Assembly: GCA_918807975.1 (NCBI GenBank)
Contig: OU964924.1
Span: 6,646,501 to 6,710,500 of the forward strand
From: Aplidium turbinatum
Taxonomy: Eukaryota; Chordata; Ascidiacea; Aplousobranchia; Polyclinidae
Length of the DNA: 64,000 nucleotides
Direction of reading: 5' to 3'
In this document: piece after piece, positions 1-12,010 of the stretch
Layout: every line of letters starts with the position of its first letter
How positions within the stretch are numbered: the stretch's first letter is position 1
The notes under the pieces: generated by a model
Told to the model about the DNA's origin: nothing
What the model saw: only the letters and a program-made list of their open reading frames with translations
The model's database searches: none
Position numbers and translations under genes: made by a program

Positions 1-88
1 GGTGATCTTGATCTTGATCTTCAAGATCACCTATTCTTGGTGATCTTGATCTTGATCTTCAAGATCACCAATACTGGTGATCTTGCCC
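1..88. repeat. GATC-rich direct and inverted repeat at left edge
   Basis: Units of GATCTTGATCTT alternate with their inverse AAGATCACC, giving two hairpin-capable blocks and the start of a third. The array begins at the window edge, so its true size is unknown. No coding potential is seen. Confidence 0.6.
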
Positions 89-251
89 ATCTCTGCACAT
101 AACCTACTTGTAAAGGCTTGGAATTTAGTTCGTTATGGTGCTATTTTATTCGTATTGTTTATAATTGTACCGTACTATTCTCGCAACAAACGAAATAAAA
201 GTTTTCTCCCTTGCTCTTTCTCTCACTTTCCTTTTCACTCTCACTTTCTTT

Positions 252-376
252 GAACCATCAGTAACGCAGGCCAGTTCTTAGAGATTGACAGTGTGAAATT
301 TTTCGCTTGTTGAAATGTTGTTGACTGTGAATTATTTCATCTATAAAGTGTCGCTGAATGGAGAGCTTTTCTTGCA
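252..376 (-). repeat. SINE-A body fragment
   Basis: The reverse complement carries the SINE-A body (CTCTCCATTCAGCGACAC, then CACTGTCAATCTC and GCCTGCGT) found in the complete copy at 45749-46057. The tRNA-like head and the tail are absent. It is an old, diverged fragment. Confidence 0.65.
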
Positions 377-767
377 TTGTTACTCGAATTATACATCCCA
401 TGGCTAAAACTACCGTTTGATGGTGTTGATGCAGTAGTGTGATACAGGTCTATAGTTTTCAACAAATTTGTAAAATTAGAGTCAATCTCTGCACAATGGG
501 CTGTAGGCCTACCAGTTCAGTTCAGCAGACCATAGCCCTAGCATAGCTCTAAGAAGAGCCATAGGCATTTTTCTCTAGATAGTGCACCGTTCAAAATCAT
601 GAGAGAAATCAAGGCTATACCTATAATCGAAGGGGCGTCACTTCGCAATTGACGATAGGCTCTTTTAGCTTCGCATTTTATTCAAATGCACGTTTAGATT
701 GCTTTGGCAAGTTGCAGCATTTGCTTATAAAATCTATAAGTCTATATAAATAGTAGCCTATACTAAC

Positions 768-3594
768 CTGCACAGCGGGATTGTTCAAATAACTTGTGGC
801 GTAATTGTTTTGACAAGGGTAATATGGAGATTTAAGTTGTTTGTGTTTTGCATTGTCGGATATTTTTAGTTGTTTTAAATTGGCCAGCAAATTCAGAAGT
901 GCTCTAGCATCACTATGGCTGTACCTTCCTTGACCCAGGCAAACATCAGAATAAATGCTGTAAGGATTAATAGGTCCCATTTCACTGTGTGCTGCTTCCA
1001 GGTGATGGTGGCACTTGGCTGGGTTTACATTTCGATTGGGTGGAAGATAACTAAAGGAAAGATAGCAGTATTCTACAATAGACTTGTATGTACTGGTAGA
1101 TATTAAGTCATGAGTAAACATATACTCATACCTAGCAGCAAAGTCAATTGTTCCAACAGTCAGTGGATTACCTGAAACGTAAAACATATTTCACGAAAAC
1201 CCTGCAAAAAACAACCTTATTGACATCAAAGCAGTGTTGATTATGTTGGCTAAATTGTAATGGCCAATTTATAAGCTTGTTTTTTAGTGTGACTAATGTC
1301 TTAAATATACAAATATAACAAAATAAATAAAAGAGACTGGAGTAAAGTGTGTAATGATGTAAGATGAGCAATCGGTGTTTTTGAATAAAATTGTAATCGC
1401 GAGGACGTAACAAAAGAAGTATTAACAAAAGACGTAGAAATACAGTAGTTGGTGATAATGTAGGCCTGTGTTGGTATTGGTAATAATCAAACAGCGCTGG
1501 TTCGACTCTCGGGGTATGTGCTTGAACAACGCATTTCAAGGACTGCTCTCCATTCAGCGACACCTTGTGGATGAAATAATTCACAGACAAAAACACTTTG
1601 ACAGTAGGAAACTTTACTCTGTCAATCTCGGTGACCGGGCCTGCGTCAGTGATTTAAAGCCTCTACAAGTGTGCAAAACTGCCAGGATTAATCTTTCAAA
1701 GAAGCTCTCTAAGTAGGCCTACGAGGATAAAGATTCAATCTATCAGAATACATTACGTCAATATACACTAGCCTATCTTACTTTGTATTAATGCTTAAAA
1801 GCCTGCGAAAGCAATAGACTATCAGTAGACGAAGAACACCAGGATTTTATGCACATACAACTTGTTTTAAAAAAATCTAGGTGAAACGATAGCACAATAT
1901 CACAAGTACAAACACAGATTTCTTTAACTTGTTTCATAAAACATAAGTTTAATACCAACCTAACATTATTCCATGCAGGTTAATTGCTTCATTTGATGAA
2001 ACTTTATTGTGTTCAATAATTTTAGCAGCTAAAGTTGGAATGTAATGTCCAGCATAGGATTCCCCAGCCATCCAAAAGTCATTGGTTTTCAAATGAGGAT
2101 ACCTGTCAAAGCAAATTTACTTCAACTAATATATATTACTGACAAAGCTTCAACTTTTATCCAAAAATTAAACCTTAAAATGCACGCAGAAATACTATCT
2201 AATTTGAACTTTTTTGCTTATTGGTTAATTTTTCGACGATGCTTATGAAAGTGAAACCGGAAGTTAAGTACCACCAGACTCCATTTTTTTCATCTCCGAC
2301 GCTAACACAAGCCCTATCGGCCTGACACTACAAAAACAGGCAATAGTGCTCTTCAACCCTCTTTGCAGGGGCGTCGGACTTCGACAGGGGCGTCCGCTCA
2401 ATTATGCACCAATGGGGAATGGTTTCTTCCTCCTCCTGTGGATGTGGTGCCGAGGAACAGACTAGGCTACGTCATCAACGACTGTACCACCTTCAACCAC
2501 CCAAAGGAGTGAAAGGTCTGCGCGTTTTTTGATGATGACACCAAAGACTGGCTGCTCTCCAGTAGCCCTCCAGTGTAGGCTGGAGAATATCATAAATCTG
2601 GGTGATAAAAGGAAAGACCCTCGCCTCCAAAGGCTCACACAACGAAGAAAAAGAAATTACAATTAAATTTCGTATTTACAAATCTTTATATAATTAACCA
2701 CAGCCCCAGACCAACATGGAATACCTTATTCATAAGGTAGTTTAGATGTCGTGTTTAGAAGCGTTCGCGAACAATTGGAGTACTGCTTCAATCGCCTGAA
2801 AGCTCAAAACTGACCTCCAAATGTGCTATGCATAAACTGATCATCACAGCAAAAAAACGCTTTTACTTGAACAAGCAATCGTCAATCAAAGTCTTCAATT
2901 CAAAGGATTTATTGCTATTACGAATTGTTAAATTAATCTAGTCATTTAATGCACTTAATATGTCTTGCCATTTTACGAAAACTCATGAATGAACTATTTT
3001 GCCCTTCTGGTGTAGCCTATTGCAAATGGTCGGCCTTTGCATGGACCACTTTTTAATTGTTTGAGATAAAAGCTTTCCAGTGAAATGATTTTTCAAACTT
3101 TTTTCTTACTTTTCAAAGAACTTCAACAAAAACGTCAACGAATCGCTCGCTGTTCTTTCATCATTGTATTGAAACTTTTCATTTGTTTTTGAAAATCCAA
3201 CACCAGCAGGAGCTTCAAGGAAAATCATATTTGCAATCTTGTTCCAGCTATATTCATTGATGCCTAATGTAATGTTGGGTTTCACATAAAATGGACCCAG
3301 TTCTTCAATGAACCCAATCAGTGATGAACATCCGGGACCTCCATTGAGCCACAAAACCAATGGATCATTGGAAGGATCAGATTGAGATTCAACAAACCAA
3401 TAAAACAAGCGAGTGTCATTGTTAGGATCAACATCGATATATCCAGAATATTGCTTGAAGTTTATGGGAGTATCAAGACCTGGCAAGTTAGTGATCAGTT
3501 CACTGCAGACATAATTTGGTACAGCAACAGCTGTCACAACTAAAAAAACTAGACATGTGTTTACTTTATACATATTTTTGTTTTTACCTTGCAA
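768..3594 (-). CDS. Serine carboxypeptidase (peptidase S10), 5' part, gene A
   Basis: This is a secreted or lysosomal serine carboxypeptidase, which removes C-terminal residues from peptides at acid pH. Three exons are read: 3594-3110 (ATG, hydrophobic signal peptide, oxyanion motif NGGPGCSS), 2102-1960 (nucleophile motif GESYAG) and 1171-768 (insertion region with a PYYPC cysteine). All junctions are GT-AG, phases match and there are no internal stops, giving 344 codons, the same as the first three exons of the paralogue at 18182-34641. The Asp and His exons are not found in bases 1-767, so they should lie off the left edge, or the gene is truncated there. Intron 2 carries a SINE-A fragment. 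Family assignment is firm; whether it is closer to cathepsin A or to CPVL cannot be judged here. Confidence 0.9.
1488..1738 (+). repeat. SINE-A copy (head truncated)
   Basis: It starts in the B-box region (GGTTCGACTCTCGGGG) and runs through the conserved body to the tail GATAAAGATTCAATC. It lies in intron 2 of carboxypeptidase gene A, antisense to the gene. Confidence 0.8.
2270..2640. other. GC-richer unexplained segment in intron 1 of gene A
   Basis: This stretch is GC-richer than its surroundings and has no long ORF, no clear terminal repeats and no match to other repeats in the window. It may be a decayed mobile element; no function is claimed. Confidence 0.3.
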
Positions 3595-4697
3595 AAATTA
3601 ATAAAAATCATATGAGTTTTATGTTTATCAGGACAAAAAAATAGATGACATCTCTTTCTATTTACTTTTTGGTGAAATCATTTCACTCATCACAGCAAGT
3701 TTATCTTCTACACAATATTTCTTTTAGTTCATAGAAAAGTTATTTTAATCCTAAGTCGTTTAAAAATGCATTCTATTTTGACTCGAAAAAATATTTTTTC
3801 TTAAATGTGAACTGTAATATTAATATTACAAAAGGCTAGACACTTGATAGGACCTGAAGATATAAATCTCAATGCATGTGCAAGATTGCCAGCATGTTTG
3901 TGTGTTTCAACAACGTAAATTGTGAAGTCACTTTTGTGACAAACGAGCACACAGTGGCTTGCCTACTTTCAATTTTTGTAAAACGTAGCCTATTGTAACA
4001 TGGTAATATTCTATTACTTTTAAATACACGCAGCCTATGTAGCATCATTTTTAAGTAATGGTTGAAGCGTCAAAGTGACTGCATGTGAAATGTGCAAACT
4101 ATACCACTCTACTACTTTCAAAAAACTTGAAAAGCTTTTCTTTAGGAAAACCTTAGATCCAATATGAGGCATTTTGTCCTCTTCTCAAATGCGCGAAAGG
4201 TAGTCTGCTTTATGTTAGTCTTTAATGCTACAACTAAATCCATTTAACCCTACTCTACAAGACGTAACACGGACTTTCCTACGCTCTTTTTGTAACTCCC
4301 ACATGTTTTGTTTCACAAAACGTATGTACACATAACTTACCAATAAATTAAAGTCAAAACTTTAGGCTACAATTAGATTAAGTTGGCTACATATTAAATT
4401 GCAAGCATAGCAGTTTGGTCACTAGCCTCGTATATAAGTCAAAATATCGACAATGAAGAATAGTTTGTCTGACGTGGCAATGATTCACCATCGAATCTAT
4501 GGCCAAACATTTATGACTTGCCACCTCTTCGGCTTCGGCATGTTTAACAACCTTTACAGCAAACGCCTGCATTAAACGCTTTGGGAGGAATTAATATATA
4601 AAAACTAGGAAACTAACTTAATTTCCTTATCCTGATCAAAGTGCGACGAAAAATAAAGTCGTCCTGTGACTGGGTTCTACGCAGTTGCTTTTAGCAC
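3595..4697. other. Upstream flank of carboxypeptidase gene A
   Basis: AT-rich sequence upstream of the gene A start codon. The promoter should be here, but no convincing TATA box or other element stands out. No gene or repeat is recognised. Confidence 0.4.
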
Positions 4698-4846
4698 AGT
4701 ATAGACTTCACTCTGCCAATCTCGGTAACCGGCCTTGCGTCAAGAGCCTCCACAAGTATGCGAAAACTATCAGGAATACGGTAACCTATCAAAGCTTTGT
4801 CAGTCCGAGGATAAAGATTCAAACCAACTAACCAACTTACCTGATC
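4698..4846 (+). repeat. SINE-A 3' fragment
   Basis: Contains the body segment CACTCTGCCAATCTCGGT, the following GCCTTGCGTC, and the tail CAGTCCGAGGATAAAGATTC. The tRNA-like head and first body half are missing. Confidence 0.75.
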
Positions 4847-5235
4847 ATGATCACTGACTCACAGCACACTAAAGTAGAGACACTGCTTTTCTGGTGACAT
4901 GATGGATTTAGGATTTAGCTCATTCCTTCTGCAGCCTACCTAACATTTTTATTCTCAGCAAGTGATTATCAATCCCATTTTCTCGAGGAAACACTGTTTG
5001 TTAGGCTTCAAAACAGCTGCAGTTTAACTTAAAACTTAGCGGCACCAGGGATTGCTATCATTCAAAAGCAATGCTTAAAAAATGAAAACAATTTAGTTTT
5101 CGAAACGTTTTTGAACATGAATTTAGTAAAGTAACCTATCTACATTTTAGGCTCTTTATTTTTAACTATTCCCCAGAATAACTTGGTTTGTCAAGCGCCT
5201 GACTTTACAATAGGCCTACAAACAAACCAACCACA

Positions 5236-5503
5236 AGATCAAGCAGCGCTGGTTCTACTCTTGGGGTGTGCGCTTGAAGACTCATTTTAAGGGCAGCTCT
5301 CCATTCAGCGACTACTTGTGGATGAAATAACTCACAGACAACAACGCTTCAACAACCATCGGAAACTTCGCTTTGTCAAATTCGGTGACCAAGTCTGCGT
5401 CAGTGGTTCAAAGCCTCTCCAAAGTTGCATAGCTGCCAGGATTAAGTTCTCAAACAAATTTTCCTATTCCGACGATAAAGGTTTTTACAATCAATTAACT
5501 ACT
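5236..5503 (+). repeat. SINE-A copy (head truncated)
   Basis: It starts at AAGATCAAGCAGCGCTGGTT just before a degenerate B box and keeps the whole body and tail region. The small ORF here is a by-product of the SINE body, which stays open in the same frame in several copies. Confidence 0.78.
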
Positions 5504-5525
5504 ATTCATAGCATCTTTTTATATA

Positions 5526-5625
5526 TAAACTAGGTGGGCAATGCCCACTTAGTTCCTTCGCTTGCCCCCCTAGCCCTTTCTTTGCCCCCTAGTTTGAAAC
5601 TAGGTGGGCAATTTTTAAGATCTAA
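5526..5625 (+). repeat. Short direct repeat AAACTAGGTGGGCAAT
   Basis: The 16-bp word occurs twice about 70 bp apart, with its partial inverse (GCCCACTTAGTT) between. It is a possible remnant of a small inverted-repeat element; no target duplication was found. Confidence 0.35.
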
Positions 5626-6715
5626 TTTTTGTTTAAGTTTGATCCTAGTTTTATGTTAAAACAGCAAATCTGTGGTTTTTCTGCATTCTTATGAAACACT
5701 TCACTTCTGCAATCTATCAGCGCTACCGAACGTACGGAATTCATTGTATTTCATTGCAGTTATTTATATATGTTTATTGTTTATGCCAGGGGTCACCAAC
5801 CGGCGCCACGCTGTTATGTGCGGCCCGCGGAAGGTATAGGCGTAAAAGTATAACCAAAAATACTTTTCTTGAACAGTTAAAGAGCATGATGGCAACAAAT
5901 ACTTTCCGGGAAGCATATTTTCGCTTTGCATACGATTCCACCGACCGACCAATCAGATTGTAGTTCTAGGTGGGAGTCGCTTAAAGTTATTCCAATGAGC
6001 CCAGTGGTTCATTAAAATGTCTGTTCTCGAATTTCGAAGTTGTCTGTGAGCACAGGGTTGCTTATTTTAAGTTTGTAAATGTCATGTAAACACTAGTGCG
6101 CGTTTCACCGTTATTGTGTTGTGTTTCACGAGCAGTGTTCCCTTTATGCAAGTTTTTTTTTGGCAAAATAGGTCGGTGTGCCAACTCAATTTATAATTGG
6201 CAAATTATTACATATAAATTTAAAGACTTTTTTGGTTGTACATTTACGTTAGTAGGCCTACTGCAAAATGTTGTTAATCAACAATTCTTGCCATGCTGAT
6301 AAGCACCGCGAGTGACAGTTGTCTAATAATCAAAGAAAGACGGTTTTATAGACTGAGTATAGACTTTAACAAAAAAAAACTCATTACTTTTTGAGAGGGA
6401 ACACTGTTCATGAGTTACGATAGAAACGTTTTTTCGGTGATGTTCACAAGCGTTTGTTTCATGGTGCCTGGTTTCTTTCTTCCTGTTATTGGAGCCTATT
6501 TTTCGCTGATATGTTTGCAGGTCACTATCGTTGCCTGTATTGCCATGTGTCAAACATTTCCTTGTTTACTGAAACTGGTAATTGCAAGATATCTTTTGTG
6601 AAGCGAAGCGACGACACCACCCTTGGCGATGAATATTCATATGAAACCGCTCGCCTCGCTATAAGTGCGCAAAACAAGTGGCCTCGTTAGAGGTCAAAAG
6701 TGTTGTTAAACGAGT

Positions 6716-7209
6716 CAGGGATATCTAAAGAAGGGGATACGAAGGCTTTTCTTACGTCTGACAATAGAAGGGCTATTGTTTATCGTAAATAATCTCTGTT
6801 TATCGTAAAATGACAATTGGCACCGATAGTAGTTTAATAAATCTTGTTATGATAACCTGCATTGCGCTGTTAGCATCAGGCCTGGATACTCACTGCATGC
6901 TCATGGTTACTTGTTAATTCAATTACCCGTATACTTGCTTTACATCTAGCCTACCGCAAAGGCTTTGTTCAGAAAAACAGCTTACTGCTAACTTTTCAAC
7001 TGTCTTTCGAAACAAGTATTTTTTAAATATGCTCTATGTAACATTTACTAATTGTCTTCTGTAGCTGACTGTACCAGTTGAACTACAAAACTTTCTGCAA
7101 TTTTGAAAAGAACCGCATGTTTCACGCGCTGCAAACTACCGCCCTGATAGTGTCATCAGAATAAGGCAATCGCTGTGAGCCTTCGTATCCCCTTCTCTAG
7201 ATATCCCTG
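6716..7209. mobile_element. hAT MITE, family CAGGGATATCTA
   Basis: Inverted ends of about 30 bp (CAGGGATATCTAAAGAAGGG and its complement) enclose 494 bp. The flanking 8-mers AAACGAGT and AAACGAGC differ at one base. The element at 32057-34099 is a longer member of the same family in the opposite orientation. No transposase is seen. Confidence 0.85.
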
Positions 7210-7993
7210 AAACGAGCTTAGCCTGGCAATAGCGTTGTTCGACTAATTTTGTTGCTGCGATTTTCCAAGATAAATATTAAACAACATGTAACGTTGGATA
7301 CTGGGTACGAATCCAGTGTTGGGCGCAATAACTCATTTTTCAGTTAAGCGATAACGATAAACGAAAAATGCCTAAAGCGATAACGATAAACGATAAATCA
7401 AAAAAAAGTTAAGCAATAACGATAAACGATAAATTATCGCCGATAATGTCCGATAACGATAATTTTTTTTCCTTGTTTAGCGCTGCCCCACCCCATGCAG
7501 CACGAACTGTCTTCATCAACATGACGAAAAATCGAACATAATGTACTGTAAAGGGACAAAACTTTTTGTAAGTTATGCATGAATAGAATCGCAACAGCGG
7601 CAGTAGGTATCGAATCTTCAACCTCTTGATCCAGAATCAAACCACTGAGGTAACCGCCGTGCTTATAATTATACCTTCAGATACCAGTTGGATGCTTTTA
7701 TCAATTGAGTTACACTGCCGCTTACGTGCAGTAGGAAAAGATAATTATATCAAATGAAAATACCATAAAAAACTCCAAACTTTGTATTTTGCTTTCTACG
7801 GGCTGTTTACAGCAAAGTCAGCAATAATTGAAAAAATTCCAACAAACGCAAAATGCTTGAAAATTTATCAGTAATCTTAAGCGTTATTGGTACGGTAGTA
7901 AAAATGTGCATACTGTGAAATCCACCAAGCTTGTCAAATTAGTCGTGTTTGTTCAAGAACAATAACATAATTAGCCTATCGTACCGTAACTTA

Positions 7994-8796
7994 GGGGAAG
8001 GTGGGGCAGGACGGGACACTTAACTTTAATCGATGTTTTGCAGAATTCCTTTTTATCAATATCGGTAACTTTGGTATCATGTTATTTCTATCGCACACCA
8101 CTACCAACCAGCAAGATACAAAGACTCAGTTAGTATCGCATGACCTTATAATTAACAAAAACAAAAAAAATTAATTTGTCCCATCTTGCCCCACACCTGG
8201 GGCAGGACGGGACGCGTATTGTTCATATGAGGAATCATCTGTAAAACCACAAATCTACTGATAATATCTTGTAATTTCAAAAATGACTTGCATTTACAGC
8301 ACACGTAATTACATCAGGGCAAAATGACAGACTACTCTTTTCTATAAAAATCACATACAAAATTGCCACGCCCATTATAAGCAGAACAGATGTCCCATCC
8401 TGCCCCAAGCAGCTCTGTCCCGTTTTGCCCCAATGACTGACATTTTGAAATTTTCTGTTTGTTTATTATATATGCAACTCACATCTAAAAAGTCAGATAC
8501 ACCAAAAAGCACTTTTATTACTGTATCTCCAGACCAGGTATCATCTTCCAAATTTTTCTGAAATCATGCTAAAATGTGAAAAGTTTTGATAAGATTTCTT
8601 ATAGCAACTAGCCTCTAATCAGTTATCTTGTTGCCACGACCACGTTTTTTCTCTGAACATCTCTTTTTTTTGCAAGTCATCGAGAATCATGGTGTCCTTT
8701 AACATCTAAATGGGTAGAGAACGCTAAAGCTAATACTTTTAAAAATATCTACGGTGTCCCGTCCTGCCCCACGTCCCATCTTGCCCCACCTTCCCC
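7994..8796. mobile_element. TA-flanked MITE with GGGGAAGGTGGGGCA ends
   Basis: Inverted ends GGGGAAGGTGGGGCAGGACG and the matching right end enclose about 0.8 kb, with TA on both outer sides. An internal palindrome repeats the terminal word (GGGGCAGGACGGGAC). TA flanks suggest a Tc1/mariner-like mechanism, but there is no transposase to confirm it. Confidence 0.65.
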
Positions 8797-8964
8797 TACT
8801 GATAATTTCAGACAAATTTTTCTGTTTTCTTTGTGAACACCATCATTAAAGCAATGGCAGAACGCTGAGTTGTTGAGAAAAGAATTACAATATAGGCACT
8901 GTATTATTAGTGGGAATAAAAATATTTGATTTAGCGTTGGCTATGTCACATAGGTAAATCGTCG

Positions 8965-9133
8965 TCGTATCCAGGCTTACGCCCGGTGGTTGAAGATTTA
9001 GATTAAGTGGATGGGAAGGCAAGGAAGCCAATCTTCATGTCCACTTTCAGGCATGCCTTTAAGTGTCCTGCGAAAGACAGTGTCCTGTCCTTTCGATTAC
9101 CGTTCCAGCGCTCTCACCACTCGGCTATGCAGC
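8965..9133 (-). repeat. SINE-B copy (tRNA-derived)
   Basis: On the minus strand it reads CTGCATAGCCGAGTGGTGAG, a tRNA-like A-box region, then a body with CACTTAAAGGCATGCC. The same head and body words occur in the fuller copy at 54403-54740, defining a second SINE family. Confidence 0.65.
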
Positions 9134-9345
9134 ATAGGTAAATGAGAAAGGTTATAGGCTACTGTAGGCTATTTAGCATAATTTTACCACGCAACTCGAT
9201 ACGCAACTGTATACTCATGAGCGATGTCGAACCGGCGCCCTTTCGATTGCCGTTCCAGCGCTCTCACCACTCGGCTATGCAGCATAGGTAAATGAGAAAA
9301 GTTATACTGTATTTAGCATAATTTTACCACGCAACTCGATGCGCC
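9091..9345. repeat. Tandem duplication, 150-bp offset
   Basis: The SINE-B head and the sequence after it (CTCTCACCACTCGGCTATGC to ACCACGCAACTCGAT) occur twice, 150 bp apart, with few differences. It is a local tandem copy made after the SINE inserted. Confidence 0.75.
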
Positions 9346-10086
9346 TATTGTCATGCAAAAACTACTACAAGATGCAAAAAGTGTGATGTCGTCTGCATGT
9401 CAAATGCTTCAAGCAATATCATATTCTGCAATGACTTGTTTCAGTGATGGTGGCGCGAAAGACCATGTTTCCGATGTAAAAGCGGCCTCGTTTTGCGACA
9501 CTTTCATCTACCACTTGCCAATTTCTTTCGCTTCGCTTCAAAGGAATCTGTACCGCCTGTGCGCTTACATTTTAATTGTAAAATTCACTCGCGATTGCAG
9601 ATTGCAGCAAAACAACAAGAGACATGTTGCATTTCATTGCATTGCAATTTGCAACTCTAAAAATTATTGTGTTGTCAGGGCCGTCGCTGCAGGGGGCGTG
9701 CCCCTCCCATGACAACGACCTGTGCACACACACTTCAGGCACTGAAGAAGAACTGGTTTTAACTTTAGTTTCATGAACTAGGTGGCTAGTAAAAATATTA
9801 GTTTTTATGTTCTTTCCACTTGTGTGTTGATCCGAAATAAAATTTATCGGCGATTAATTATCGGCGATAATCAAATATTGCCTTTGGCGATAACGATAAC
9901 TGAAAAAATAATTAAGCGATAACGTAAGCGATAAAAATTTATTGCCGATAATGCCCATCACTGGGTACGAATTGCGTTTTTTTCTGGCATAAGAGTCAAC
10001 CTTCCTAAAATTTTATTAGTGCGGCCCGCCACAGCTCTCCTTAGTGCCAAAGTGGCCCGAATGCAAAAAAAGGTTGGTGACCCCTG

Positions 10087-10830
10087 GTTTATGCTATAGA
10101 AACATAGGGTGGCATCACTAGGTGCCTACATCATTTCTTTGGAACGAGACCTGTCTGCCAACGCAACTACTTTGCGATTCTCACAGCTTTTACCATTAAT
10201 GACTCGTACACCCAGGAAGCTGACTTGAGAGTGTAACCCTAACCCTATGTCATCAAAGTAGTCCTTTCCAATTTTGATAAAAGTGATTCGGCAATTGCTT
10301 CTTAACGAAACCTGATAGGGAATATGTTTTGGTACGATGGGAATCGTCGTACTTTTATATTTTTAACTGGCTGGGGCTAAAGTTGAGTAGGCTACAGTTT
10401 CCTTTTAAGTAGATTTCGTTTCGCAACTCTGTTCATTTACTTCTTTCTGGCTTAAAGCAACTGAATTTTCTTGTTCTTTCTAAGTACGGTATGTGTAATG
10501 CTGAGGGCAATTTTTATTTTGACATAAAGAAACAAAAATTTTGACTTTATTTTTATCAAATTTTGACTTTACTTTGACCTAAGGAAATTGCTTATTTGTA
10601 GAGGTCACAGTTCTTCCATGAATTGATACCAATTACCCACACATAATAGGCTTATATGTCGATTTCAGACCCAAACGTGATCAATAAAAGGGGCTTGTTC
10701 AATAAAAGTTTGCCTTGATTGCGATGCTTGTTGTCGCTCCAATCCAGCTTGATGGCGTTTACTTTTCCTGTGGCTTTCAACAAAATACTTTTTATCGCAC
10801 TTCACTGTAAACTTGCAAAAATTGCACCTT
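10087..10830. other. No gene or repeat recognised
   Basis: Single-copy AT-rich sequence between the hAT element and the downstream tandem repeat. A telomere-like word TAACCCTAACCCTA occurs once near 10235 and is too short to interpret. Confidence 0.4.
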
Positions 10831-10853
10831 CCCAGCAATCATTGATTGCTGGG
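10831..10853. repeat. Near-perfect 23-bp palindrome
   Basis: CCCAGCAATCA is followed at once by its inverse TGATTGCTGGG around a one-base centre. It lies just before the tandem repeat at 10856-12010 and may be the relic of a small hairpin element. Confidence 0.5.
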
Positions 10854-10855
10854 CC

Positions 10856-12010
10856 AGCATTGGCTATATGCTGGGTATGTTGGCACAAGGTCGGCAATTT
10901 CGTCCAACATTGCCAACAATTTCAATACTTCTTATTAAGCGTTCAAAAAGGTCTCAAAGATTTTATTTCAGGTTTATTTGTTTTAAACTTGAAAAATACT
11001 AACACAAACTTCTTTTCATGTGGTATTGCTTCTAAACACAGTTGTGTGATTGGCTAACATCGGTCAGAAGCATTGCCAACGTTGTGCCAATTCATAATAA
11101 TTTCGGTGTTTTCTTTCAAATTATGCAAATGTATGCCATCATTTTGCTACAATTTAAAATTTAATAATAGGCTATCAATGCTGTTATTATTTTCTGATAC
11201 CGTACAAGTATATTATGAATATTTAAGACCAGCGTTGGTCAGAAGAGTATCCACTGCTTTGCCAACAAAGTAGTTTCATTTCAGTTTGTTTATGCCAAAA
11301 TGAGCAGAGGTCTAAAAAAAGATAGGAGCAACAAAACGCGAACGCGATAACGTGCTTGATACCGAAACAGTTTAAAGTTTCCATTAGCCTACACGTTTCC
11401 ACAAAATAAACAATTGCAACGTTGGCTATATGCTGGATGTGAGGGCACAAGGTCGGCAGTTTCGTCCAACATTGCCAACAATTTCAATACTTCTTATTAA
11501 GCGTTCAAAAAGGTCTCAAAGATTTTATTTCAGGTTTATTTGTTTCAAACTTGAAAAATACTAACACAAACCTCTTTTCATGTGGTATTGCTTCAAAACA
11601 CAGTTGTGTGATTGGCTAACATCGGTCAGAAGCATTGCCAACGTTGTACCAATTCATAACAATTTCGGTGTTTTCTTTCAAATTAAGCAAATGTAGGCTA
11701 TGTCATCATTTTGCTACAATTTTAAATTTTAATAATAGGCTATCAATGCTGTTATTATTTTCTGATACCGTACAAGTATACTATGAATATTTAAGACCAG
11801 CGTTGGTCAGAAGAGTAGCCAATGCTTTTATTACTTATTTCCATTTTTAAAAATATCAATAGCCTACAAACCTTTTTTATGCGGTTTTGTTTAAAAATAT
11901 GTTTGTGTGAGCAAACATCGGTTAGAAATGTTGCCAACGTTGTGCCAATTGAACAACTATTCTAAAGTTTTCTTTTAATTTATGCAAATGTACACCATCA
12001 TTTGCTACAG
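10856..12010 (+). repeat. Tandem repeat with about 562-bp period, two and a part copies
   Basis: A roughly 400-bp block from GGCTATATGCTGG through ACATCGGTCAGAAGC and ACCAGCGTTGGTCAGAAGAG occurs at 10859 and again at 11421 with few differences. A third, partial and more diverged block follows at 11850-12010. ORFs here are repeats of each other and not convincing genes. Confidence 0.8.

Larger units (their letters stand above)
7313..9963. mobile_element. hAT-type element with ACGATAA subterminal repeats
   Basis: The ends pair as CAGTGTTGGGC and GCCCATCACTG, flanked by GGTACGAA at 7304-7311 and 9964-9971; the exact left base is uncertain by one or two. Both ends carry dense GCGATAACGATAA-type repeats, inverted between the two sides, as expected of transposase-binding sites. 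The ORF at 9353-9712 inside it matches nothing recognised. Confidence 0.75.
5787..10086. mobile_element. hAT-type element, 4.3 kb with nested insertions
   Basis: The ends are the inverted pair CAGGGGTCACCAACC and GGTTGGTGACCCCTG, with GCGGCCCGC subterminal on both sides. The flanks are exact 8-bp duplications GTTTATGC (5779-5786 and 10087-10094), diagnostic of hAT-type integration. No transposase is recognised between the ends. Much of its length is later insertions (6716-7209; 7313-9963, itself holding 7994-8796). Confidence 0.88.

Noticed and set aside
1-660. Exon 4 of carboxypeptidase gene A
   Set aside because: No match to the KAIHAQP or YSGDVD segment was found here; the exon must lie outside the window or be lost.
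9353-9712. 119-codon ORF inside a hAT-type element
   Set aside because: No recognisable domain, and it lies in transposon DNA; not supported as a gene.
10232-10248. Telomere-like TAACCCTAACCCTA
   Set aside because: Only about two units; too short to be an interstitial telomere.
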